Source: Hydnum rufescens UP504 (lineage: Eukaryota; Basidiomycota; Agaricomycetes; Cantharellales; Hydnaceae). Taken from it: 64,000 nucleotides of DNA. Below, in pieces: positions 1-8,675 of this stretch. A program made the position numbers and the translations under genes. The stretch's first letter is position 1; each line of letters opens with the position of its first letter. The notes beneath the pieces are model-generated. The model was not told the DNA's origin, made no database searches, and saw nothing but the letters and a program-made list of their open reading frames with translations. The stretch lies in assembly GCA_014904985.1 (NCBI GenBank), contig MU128967.1, positions 1-64,000 on the forward strand, read 5' to 3'.

Positions 1-526
1 ACGCCGCTGCTGCCCTCACTTGCCAGACCCACTCTCTCGATGAACAACGTCGAAAATTAAAGGAGACGGAGTCCGAAACCGTTAAAAATCACAAGGATTC
101 GGTTGACCTTTATGCTAAAGCAATGGCCGGTCAAGGGCAGTCCCAGGTAGACAAGTTTTCTCGGATCTTCACACTTGCCGCGGACATCGTGTCCCAGGAA
201 GAACCTCATCCAATCCTTTCTTTGCCTTCAAACTTCATCGACGATTTGCGCCTCATCTGCTGGGACTCGCCTGGGCTATCGCCCAACCTCACTCTTCTAT
301 CTCTGCTTTTACACCGGATTCTGAGTCGATCGCGTGTTACTCACGAGTTGTCCAAGGCCTTCAACTCAAACTTTATGATCACGAATGGTCGGAACTGAAG
401 GACGATATCAACGAGTACGAATACGCTGATCTCCCGTGGTCCAAACGGTCCAGGAACTTTGTGGTGACCCGTCGTTGGAGCATGAGGATGATGGATGGTA
501 AACTCTCCATGTCCCTCTTCTTGTAA
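1..526 (+). pseudogene. gag-like/coiled-coil frame, cassette copy A (cut by window edge)
   Basis: An open frame runs in from the window edge and is rich in E, K and R, suggesting a coiled coil. A motif near 157-204 (DKFSRIFTLAADIVSQ) matches DRLSHIFIHAADII in the related frame at 11.6-13.2 kb. Around 245-300 the homology moves to another frame, where LKLYDHEWSELKDD (about 373-410) matches YDLLDNEWADFKKD of copy B. That frame stops at 524-526. One indel or an unrecognised intron therefore lies near 250. No known domain was recognised. The gag-like label rests only on its place at the front of a repeated cassette; a host gene fragment is possible. Confidence 0.4.
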
Positions 527-1319
527 ATCTCCCCATCCCTCTTCCTTTCTTCCTCCATCTTTTTTCCGTGGAGCTTGTTCTTGCATTCCTCCTCCAAATT
601 CTCGAGTTGCTTTCTTTTTTTTTACAAAAACCATGATTTGAAACTCTCATGTACGACTACGTCTATCCTCGGTTAAAATCACAGAAAATATTTTATAAAG
701 AAAGGACTAGAAAAATGCAAAAGCTTTAAAAAAAGGGCCAAAAGTCCGAGTTAGGAATCAGAGCTGAGCCACATCTGGGGTAGCAAAAGGCGGATTATGA
801 AGCTAAAACAACGAACCCAACGATATTCTAATGATAACCCGAACGAGGAAGAGGTCAGCGCTAAAATCAGGACCCCTAAACAAAATGATGTCGCGAGAGG
901 CAACTCGAAATTTAAAACCTTCGCCAACCAAGATATAAGAACTTCATGGGCTTTAGAAACTCTCACACTAAGGGAGAAACATTGTACAGTAAAAAATAAG
1001 ACCAGTAGGCCGAGTTCTAGTAGGGCAATTACCGTGCCATTCCATGCTAAAAAGTGTTATTCCACTGGCAAAATTAAAAGGAACACCTTCAAAGTTACGA
1101 ATTTCAGTTTGCGCATTCATGACGACCTGCCAAATGCACGAGCGAAGGTTTTGCTCTCATGGTTCATTGGCGCTTAGACGAGCGCTTCCGCTTAAGTAAA
1201 TGTACCACATAATCCGGAATTTGCCTCGCCACGAAGAAACAACGCCATTCTGTTCCACACCTAAGCGATGACCTTGTCGCTTTCTGTGACTTTGTCATCG
1301 TGCAAGAAAGCTCCTTCTC
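527..1319. other. no recognised gene; one open frame of 126 codons
   Basis: A frame at 797-1177 (+) is open for 126 codons but has low-complexity basic composition and no recognisable motif. A long T run lies at 612-624. Nothing else is supported here. Confidence 0.3.
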
Positions 1320-1700
1320 TCAGGTTCCTACACGCTCTCTCGAGTTCTTGCGCTATTTCTCGAAGTCCCTGCACTGTTTCTCGGGCTCCTACGCACCCTT
1401 TCGAGTCCCCGCACTATTTCTCGGGCTCCTACGCACCCTTTCGAGTCCCCGCGCTGTTTCTCAGGCTCCTACGCATCCTTTCGAGTCCCCGCGCTATTTC
1501 TTGGCTCCTATGCATCCTTTCGAGTCCCTGCGCTGTTTCTCAGGCTCCTACGCATCCTTTCGAGTCCCCACGCTGTTTCTCAGGCTCCTACGCATCCTTT
1601 TGAGTCCCTGCGCTGTTTCTCAGGCTCCTACGCATCCTTTCGAGTCCCCGCGCTATTTCTCGAAGCCCCTGCGCTGTCTCTCGAGTTCCCACGCACCCTT
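1320..1700 (+). repeat. 40-bp minisatellite, about 7 copies
   Basis: The phrase TCGGGCTCCT / TCAGGCTCCT recurs at 1381, 1421, 1461, about 1500, 1540, 1580 and 1620, a 40-bp period. The unit reads roughly CTACGCACCCTTTCGAGTCC followed by CCGCGCTGTTTCTCAGGCTC. Flanking copies are degenerate. The unit is pyrimidine-rich on the + strand and keeps frames open only because it is repetitive. Confidence 0.9.
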
Positions 1701-2193
1701 TCGAATCCCGCGCTATCTCTCGATTCCCGAGCACTATCTCGAATCCCCGCGCTATCCCTTGATTCCTGAGCCTTTTTCTCGAAACCCCGTGCCTTTTCTC
1801 GAGTCCCCACGCCGCTCCTCTCGACTCTCGCAACTCCGTTTAAGCTCCTCTCGACTCCTCACAACTCCTTTCCAAGTCCCTCTCGACTCCCACGACTCCT
1901 TTCCAAGTCCCTCTCGCCTTCCACGACGTTTTCCAAGTCCCTCTCAATTCCCGCGACGTTTTTTCGAGTCCTTCTCACTTTTCACGACGTTTTTTTCGAG
2001 TCCCTCTCAATTTCCGTGACTTTACTCGAGTCTCCCTCAATTTTCTCGTCTTCTGCCAAGTAATCTCTCCACCTGGCCAAAACCCTTTCAATCTAAAACC
2101 CTCCCCTTCTATCTTCCCATACCACCTTCTGTCAAGACCAGTTAAACACTTTGAATTGTAACTATTCATACGCGACTTAGAAAAATAAAGTAC

Positions 2194-2197
<4 letters not shown>
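1701..2197 (+). repeat. degenerate CTCGA/pyrimidine-rich tail of the minisatellite
   Basis: Irregular repeats of CTCGANTCCC and TTTCCAAGTCCCTCTCGACT continue to about 2040, then fade into T- and C-rich unique sequence. No gene is seen. Confidence 0.6.

Positions 2198-2225
<28 letters not shown>
2198..2225 (+). repeat. poly(A) tract of about 28 nt
   Basis: An uninterrupted A run follows AATAAAG at 2184-2190, so an AATAAA-like signal sits just upstream. It could be a retroposed 3' end or simple-sequence expansion. Confidence 0.9.
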
Positions 2226-2226
<1 letters not shown>

Positions 2227-2468
2227 AATGAAAGGAACAAAAGGAACAAAAGCCAACAAGCAAAATCAAAGTACAAAATCAAAGTACCGTACCCTAGAAT
2301 CCCTAAATAAGGAAACTTTAAAAAAAATCAGTCAAATTAAGAACTCAGAGAGGTATAAAAAACAGAGGAAAATGGCCATGGCCAGACATACCTCGAATCC
2401 CACACCACTCGTAAGCCACGAATGAATATTGATGAGCGGATTCTAAAAATCCTTCCCAAATTAGGCAA

Positions 2469-2780
2469 ATGTCCGACGAATTCAATTTGCTTGAAGTTCC
2501 CCATGCAGTTCACATTAACGTCGGCATGTATACAACCGATCGAAATTCGCCCTTCCTTTCTATTCGACTAGGCGATTTTGGCGCAGTTTACCCAGACAAA
2601 CACGATCCCACGGTTTATTTCTTTGCCCGAATTGATGGAATTCGTTATCGCAACATGCATGCAGATGGCCCTATGTTTTTGGCTGAGATTATTCTGGGTC
2701 TTACTGTGTTTGGAGGGATCGATCCAACTCAATGTCCCAACCCCTTCTTTTCATGTGACTTTTCACCCCCTCCCAGTTAA
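2469..2780 (+). CDS. small domain-family protein A1 (103 aa, unknown function)
   Basis: This intronless 103-codon frame starts at ATG 2469. I do not recognise it from known families. It has an N-terminal segment with alternating hydrophobics, a core SPFLSIRLGDFGAVYP, an aromatic stretch, a hydrophobic strand AEIILGLTVFGG, and a CPNPFF ending. The same layout recurs in A3 and A4 and in decayed copies near 15.0 kb (SPFLSLQVGEFGTFYP), so frame and start are supported by comparison. It has no signal peptide, membrane segment or catalytic motif. A TATAAA lies at about 2353. It is the first gene of a four-gene tandem cluster. The product is probably a small beta-rich protein. Confidence 0.55.
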   Translation: MSDEFNLLEVPHAVHINVGMYTTDRNSPFLSIRLGDFGAVYPDKHDPTVYFFARIDGIRYRNMHADGPMFLAEIILGLTVFGGIDPTQCPNPFFSCDFSPPPS

Positions 2781-3051
2781 AAAGAATATCATGTGTTTCT
2801 GACCCTGAAAGCCAAATCAAATCTGGAAATTAAAAAATTGAATCACCATGAATTAATTGCAAAACACCCTGTGATTGCAAAAACGCCTTGTGATTAAATG
2901 CACCCTGGAATTAAAACCACAAGTGATCGCCATGGCTCAGGTGTCTAATTAAGTCCCCATTCCAAGAAATTAAATGCCGACTTCCAGAAAACAATTTAAA
3001 AGAACACTGAATTATGCAAAATTCCCCAAGATTGTTCTATTATCACTCATC

Positions 3052-3480
3052 ATGTCTGCAATCAAATTCCCGTATCCCGAAGGACGTTACCCGTGCTACG
3101 AATATCCCGATGACATATTCGATCTGTCCCATCAATTCATCGAGCGAAAGGGGTTTGGCAAAGTTGTTTTCTGCCTTGGAGTGGAGGACGCAAGTGGATT
3201 GATGGTGGCATATATTCCCAGAGGTGTCCCATTCGTTTTCCAGGCCTATATCGAATCCGTGGACGAATACAACTTCGCCTTCATTACGATCCTACTTCCC
3301 ATCGGTTATCAACACATCGATTGTTCGTTTGGGAACGTTCTCCTATCATCGATCTTGGAGCCCAAGGATTTCCCATTCCCACCCATCTCTCCCTTTATGT
3401 CTCTCATTTATTCCATCACAAATCCACTCCACTGGAGATCTGTCAGACGTTCCATGTGTAATTTCCTTCGTCATCTCTGA
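3052..3480 (+). CDS. small domain-family protein A2 (142 aa, divergent member)
   Basis: The frame is open from ATG 3052 to TGA at 3478-3480; an in-frame extension upstream to 2974 is possible but less likely. It shares the general plan of its neighbours: a charged or aromatic N-terminus, a central GVEDASGLMVAYIPRG that aligns loosely with the GDFGAVYP core, then a hydrophobic strand (FAFITILLPIG). It is the most divergent of the four tandem members, and no decayed partner was found in cassette copy B. The function is unknown. It might be a decayed copy that is open by chance. Confidence 0.4.
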   Translation: MSAIKFPYPEGRYPCYEYPDDIFDLSHQFIERKGFGKVVFCLGVEDASGLMVAYIPRGVPFVFQAYIESVDEYNFAFITILLPIGYQHIDCSFGNVLLSSILEPKDFPFPPISPFMSLIYSITNPLHWRSVRRSMCNFLRHL

Positions 3481-3801
3481 TTCAAAAGGATCTGGAACCT
3501 AGACAGCTGTTCTTTCTTTTCAAATCATATGCTAAAAATGGAATGAAGGCAAAGGATTTGATTTGAATTTGAAAACAATTCACAAAGGAATGACAGCTGT
3601 CAGAAGTAAAACGAATAAGGAAATCATGTCAAACTCAGGATGAGGATAAAAGGGCAGTGAAAGTCATTCCAGAACCCCATTCTCCTCCCCTCATCCCTCT
3701 CAGTTCGTTTGAGTTCCTTCTCTCCTCTTTCTTTCTCTTTTCTCATCTTTTCTCTTCTCATCTCTCTCTCAGATCCTATCATCATTTTTCTTTCATTTCC
3801 A

Positions 3802-4188
3802 ATGGACCCCACTATCGTCCCAGCTGTGGAAAAATGCACAGAAGGTATGATTAATCCTTCAAATTTCCCAAGGTCTTTAAATGATATATCAAAAGAAGAA
3901 TCAGGAAACAAGAAGTTCATCGAGTTGTACCTTCTGGTAGAGGATGACACATCGTTTTATCTTTCGTTCCAGGCTGGAAAACCAGGATGGTTTTGTCCAG
4001 ATATGCTTGCCAAGGAGAGGAAGTTTACCAGGGCGTTTCTAAACTGGATGATGGTTAAATCTGTAGTGCCTGAGAGTCCCAACTTCAAAGTTGAAGTTAG
4101 ATTAGGGATCGCAGTCCAGAATGCCCCTGAAAGGGAAGCGTGTATCCATCCCCTTTTTACCCATAATCCCTTTGATGCACGTATTTGA
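3802..4188 (+). CDS. small domain-family protein A3 (128 aa)
   Basis: ATG 3802 follows a long CT-rich tract (about 3707-3800), typical of fungal core promoters, and a GATAAAAG at about 3645. Core elements are LSFQAGKPGWFCPDM, then NFKVEVRLGIAV and a HPLFTH ending. The copy-B counterpart at 14,297 preserves GYFCPN, DFHVRVQIRLTV and PTFTHD, showing that the frame was once selected. No known fold or enzymatic motif is recognisable. A cytosolic location is inferred from the lack of a signal peptide. Confidence 0.55.
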   Translation: MDPTIVPAVEKCTEGMINPSNFPRSLNDISKEESGNKKFIELYLLVEDDTSFYLSFQAGKPGWFCPDMLAKERKFTRAFLNWMMVKSVVPESPNFKVEVRLGIAVQNAPEREACIHPLFTHNPFDARI

Positions 4189-4315
4189 ATCACATCTTGT
4201 CCTGTTCCCCCATCCCTTGTTTCCTAAAAAAAAAAAAAATTACAAAAAGGAACATATGATTTTCAGGACAAGTTTGACGCAAAAGGAAAGAGTCATGAGG
4301 CCATCAAGAAATAGT

Positions 4316-4322
4316 TATAAAG
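4316..4322 (+). promoter_or_regulatory. TATA box of gene A4
   Basis: TATAAAG lies 47 bp upstream of the A4 start codon, implying a very short 5' leader. The start sits in a favourable GCCATGCC context. Confidence 0.5.
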
Positions 4323-4362
4323 GGCCCATCAAATACAGACCTTGTTAGCATCAGCCCCAGCC

Positions 4363-4883
4363 ATGCCTATCCAGCAACTTTCACTTGTCTATCGCCATTT
4401 TGATCACATCAACGACGATCCTTTCATTGGCATCCATTCTTCCACTCCCATTTGCTATTCCCCTACACCTGAAAATTCGTTTGAAGGGATCGTTCTATCA
4501 AAAAGTATCAAGTGGACGAGATACATTATCTGGGTACGAGATCACTATGCCCCCTACCAACGAAAGGACCTCGAAGTTGTCCTGGTAGTTGCCTTACGAA
4601 TTCCAACTGGTGACAAGATACCTCCTCGAGTATTCCCAACTTCAGTTCTCAATCTGGAAGTAATAGATGCTGTCCAGGGTAAGAGGTTTTCTCCATGCGA
4701 CAAAGACCATTTAATCGAGTGGGAGCAGATATCTACCCAACAGTCAGTCAAATCTATCGAGCGCGACATTTTACATTGGACAAGGCATTGCAGTGGATGG
4801 AAGGATGGACTTGGTGGTTTCAAGAGTGGAAAAGTAGGAGGAATGAAGATGAAGTCTTTACTGAATATGGGTGGCAGAAGTAG
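4363..4883 (+). CDS. small domain-family protein A4 (151 aa, one intron)
   Basis: Two exons are proposed: 4363-4678 and 4744-4883, with a 65-bp intron (GTAAGAG...CAACAG). The splice keeps frame and joins the shared domain (FEGIVLSKSIKWTRY, EVVLVVALRIP, PPRVFPT) to a C-terminal WMEGWTWWFQEWK segment. The decayed copy at 15,502-16,016 has the same two parts (AFDGIIKTKRVDWTTY, then WFEGWKWWYY), also separated by a non-coding stretch, which supports the model. The W-EGW-WW motif is distinctive and I cannot assign it to a known family. It is the last gene of the tandem cluster. The function is unknown. Confidence 0.55.
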
Positions 4884-5732
4884 GAATTCACAGTGCATTG
4901 CAAGGGACTGCAATCTAAAGTGTTCGCCATCTGTAGAAGGAATAACTGGCTAGTATCTGAAAACACGAGTTTGGAAGTGCTCTGACCTTAAACCTCGATC
5001 AATGATCTGTTGGAGTGTTTAGGACAACTTTATCATGCTACAGCCCAAAGATATCAAGGAAACTCAGTTGAAATAACTCCATTCAACAAACAAAATAAAA
5101 AGTTTTCTACATGTCAAAAAATATGCTTATGTAACCAAGATTTGTAATCAAAAACCCGGACTCAAAAGTATGACAAAGCTATTTGTATGACTAAGCAAAA
5201 GATATGACTCAGCCTGATTTAGTCATCCAAACATCCCACAACTGCGCCATTCCAAACATCACACAGACTTTGGCGCAGAAAAGTACACAGACATCCAAAA
5301 ATACATATAAGGAATCGAATTTTGTAGTTTTTAGGTAGCTTTTAGATAAGACTCCCCTCGAAATAAAGTAGTTACAGACGAGAAATTCAAGTGGCCAAGT
5401 AACTGAAAGGCGTACTCAGAGCAACAACGAGAAGTTGTAGATAGTTGTAGGACCCTCAGTGTAGGTGTGCTAGACGTCTAAGCCCTGAATCATACGATAA
5501 TAGGTTCTAGCCCATAAAAGTTTAAAATCAGAAATAGCTTCTAAGTTTCAATTCGACAATCGTGATACAAGTAGTCCAGCTAGAGTCAGAAACATTATGT
5601 CATATCAGAGTCATCCATACCATTTCTATACCTAGTAAGCCAATCAACCCATTGAGACTAACCTGAGCCCCTCCCATACCTTTCCATTCCCAATCCCTAT
5701 AACCTTAGCCAACATCTGGTGGTGTTAGTAAT
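4884..5732 (+). promoter_or_regulatory. LTR- or promoter-like tail of cassette A
   Basis: No gene is seen. The start (about 4890-4960) matches 16,025-16,100 of copy B (GCATTGCAAGGGACTGCAAT). A TGACTCA lies at 5205-5211 and a TATAAG at about 5306. Downstream, 5395-5500 resembles 17,200-17,280 (TAGTTGTAGGACCCTCAG versus TAGTTACAGGACCTAAGG). The order of activator site, TATA and transcribed leader fits a solo LTR or a duplicated promoter. No terminal TG/CA or target duplication was located. Confidence 0.35.
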
Positions 5733-7897
5733 TTCTGCAGAGCGATAAAGCATCTTCTACAGCGCCCGAACCAGAGGCTTGGGCCCAAGATGTAGAAGAA
5801 ACAATAGTTCATGTAGAGAGGGTCATAGCCTACTGGAGTCAATCACTAAAGACAGCCAAGCAGAACTATTCGGCAATGGAATGAGAAGCCCTGGGAGTGA
5901 AGGAAGCACTAGTGCGCTTCCAGCCCTTCATCGAGGGCAAAAAGAACATTGTGATCACCAATCACACTGCACTGCAATGGGCTAGGACTTATGAGAATGC
6001 CAACCGGCATCTAGCGGCATGGGGGGCTGTATTTGCAGCATATCCAGGCCTGGACATAGTGCATAAAGCAGGGATTGTACATTCCAATGTCGACCCCCTC
6101 TCAAGACTGAGACAGATTCTGCTGCATCAATCACTGGTGGAAGACAGCTCTCCCCCCCTCCCAAGTCAGCTTCCTGAGCAGATGATATATTCCTGGGAGG
6201 ACGCGGTCAACAGACAACCAGCAGCATGAGTGGCCTTTTTGACAACGAGATCCCAAAAGCAGAAACAGATAGCTATGAAGGGATCATCATCTCCACCAGA
6301 TGAAATGGAGGAAGCAGTGTGATGACAATGCAGGATGGGGAACCCACTGGCATGAGAATGGCTTCCCCAAACACTGAACATAGCCGCCCATCCCTCATGA
6401 ATATAATCCTTTGTCAAAGGGTACCAAGAGGACCTGAGCTTTAAGAGGCATTGGGAGGAAGCAACGGTTGATGAGGTCAAGCTCTCTGCGGCTCAGAGAT
6501 TTTACCAATCAGATGAAGGCCTTCTTCTCTTCTGTGATGCTGACTGGGTAGCCCGACTGTGTGTACCCAAATCGGAGACACAAAGAATCCTACAGGAAAA
6601 TCATGAGCTACCTGGGGAGTCAGCACATGCAGGCTCCTCCAGGCTGTTTCTCAGGTTGGCCATGAGGTTCTACTGGCCAAGAATGTGGACAGATGTTGTA
6701 GAATTTACAAGGACATGCGATGTCTGCCAGAAAATCAAGACAGACAAGTGAGGTCCCATAGGGAAGTTACGTCCCCACACAATCCCTCTGCTCCCATTTG
6801 AAGTGGTGACTCTGGACCTCATCACAGGCCTCCCGAAGTCAAGAGGGCATGATGCAGTGTTGGTAGTCGTGGACAAGCTCACAAAGTTCATCCAATACAT
6901 CCCCACCACCTTGAATTTGAAGCAGGAGGGCTTTGCCAGCCTGTTTGTGGAACACGTTGTGCTCAAATATGGCATTCCTCGCCAGATGATTGCAGACAGA
7001 GATGCCAGATGGGCCAAATCCTTCTGGGCATCAGTAGCAAAGCACCTGAATCTGGACCTGCTGCTCTCCACGTCCCACCACCCTCAAACGGATGGCCAGA
7101 CAGAAAAGGTGAATGACACCCTGGAGGTTGCATTACAAGCGTATACAGCAGGAGCTCGCAGTTCTTGGGCCCAGTGGCTAGGGACACTCGCGATGGCCCA
7201 TAATTCCACCCCGCATTCTTCTACAGGCTATTCACCATTTTTCCTGTTGCACAGATACTCCCCCTGCACAAGTGCTAATGTAATAGATCCCACCAGCCGA
7301 GGCCTTGAACACTTCGAACTCAATAGCACAATGGCCATGACATTCATCAGTGAACTAGAAGTACACTGGTCACAAGCAAGAGATGCTCTAGCCTGTGCTC
7401 AAGCTAGGTAAGCCAAAGCTTACAATTTGGGAAGGCGTGATGAAGAGTTCCAGGAAGGAGATGAGGTTCTAGTGAACCCTCACTCCCTAAAGCTCGTTGA
7501 TGTACAAGGGATGGGGAGGAAGCTAGTCCAGCAGCACATAGGGCCCTTCCAGATCTCAGAAAAGCTCAACCCTGTAGTCTACCACTTACACATACCACCC
7601 AAGTACAAAATGCACCCCATTGTGAACATCCACCATTTGACTAAGTACCACCGGGATGAGCAAAGTGGAGGAAGAGCAGAGCTCCCAGAATTAAGGGAGC
7701 TGTCAATGGAAGAAGAATATGAGGTCGAAAAGTTAGTAGGCCACAGATACAACCCACTAAGGAAACGAAGAGAGTACCTAGTATGGTGGATAGGGTATGG
7801 GCCAGAGCACGACACATTCGAACCAGAATTGGCATTTGTCAGGGCCACGCTGCGACGAGAGCACCAAACAAATATAAACACAGATAATTCCGGCTAA
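5733..7897 (+). mobile_element. pol: Ty3/gypsy chromovirus fragment: RNase H, integrase, chromodomain (decayed)
   Basis: One frame covers the whole stretch with no indel but nine stops: TGA at 5882, 6227, 6320, 6323, 6353, 6398 and 6749; TAA at 6404 and 7409. Domains in order are RNase H (VIAYWSQSLKTAKQNYSAME to DPLSRL, 5822-6110), the integrase zinc-binding region (HELPGESAHAG...CDVCQK, 6600-6740), an integrase core with the D, D, E residues (TLDLITGLP, ADRDARW, QTDGQTE, 6803-7130), and a C-terminal chromodomain (VEKLVGHR...YLVWWIGYGPEHDTFEP, 7735-7830). Reverse transcriptase, protease and gag are missing, so the element is 5'-truncated and non-autonomous. No LTR pair was found. Every stop can be explained as CGA to TGA or CAA to TAA. 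Confidence 0.9.
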
Positions 7898-8675
7898 GTC
7901 CGGTGTAAGTCTGGCTAAGTCCGAGAGAATCCGGGCAGGAATGAGATAATGAAGATAGGAGAGGACGGAGAGGCAATCCAGCAGCCCGGAAGGGACTAGG
8001 CGGAAACGAGCACAGCGGTCCTTAAGCTCGCGGAGTCGACTGGAAAATACTCAGACCTGTAGTCCGGAGTAACAGCGGAAATCCTGATATTATGTAATAC
8101 GAATACGGAATACATGAAGGCTGACCTGTAGTCCGGAGTAACAGCGGAAATCCTGAGAGACCAAAGCTGGGGTCTCTGGACTTCGCTCTCGGACTACTTA
8201 TACATGATGACTATACTACGGGGGAGTGATCGCTAAACTGGAGGTGGTTACAAGGGGGACAGGAACAGGAACAGGAACAGGAACTCGGCCAGGGGGTGAA
8301 CCGGAAGCAATGGGAAATGAAAGGGAAATGAAAAGGAAATGAAACCAAGATAGGGTTGGACCGGAGTCAAACCGGAATCAAGCTGGAAGCAAAGTGGACT
8401 TGGGCGAGGGAAATAAGTGGAGAACCGGACTGGAGGTGGGCGGATGAGGACCGGAGTTGACCGGAGTAGACCGGAGTTGGGGGCGAACCCTGACAGCATT
8501 GCAGAATGCCTTCTCAAGGCTCAGGGAGTATTGCAAGACCCTAGAGTGACACTCCCCTAAAACATTTATGCCATGAGGCTAACCGCAAGGCTGCGGATCA
8601 CTATTTAGCTCTCCCTTTCCCTTCTTTATTCTCCCTTCCACTTCCCCTTCCTCACTTCTACGTTATTAGGACTGT
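7898..8675 (+). repeat. spacer with short tandem repeats and a pyrimidine-rich promoter
   Basis: A 34-bp phrase beginning GACCTGTAGTCCGGAGTAAC occurs at 8054 and 8123. GGAACA is repeated four times near 8258-8282, and CCGGAGT/ACCGGA motifs scatter over 8350-8480. A CT-rich tract (about 8608-8665) precedes the ATG at 8676, like a fungal core promoter for the next frame. No gene is seen. Confidence 0.6.

Noticed and set aside
1268..2019. Long Ser/Pro/Phe-rich frame (239 codons) over the 40-bp minisatellite
   Set aside because: The frame stays open because of the tandem repeat. Several frames on both strands are open in the same place, which is not evidence of a gene.
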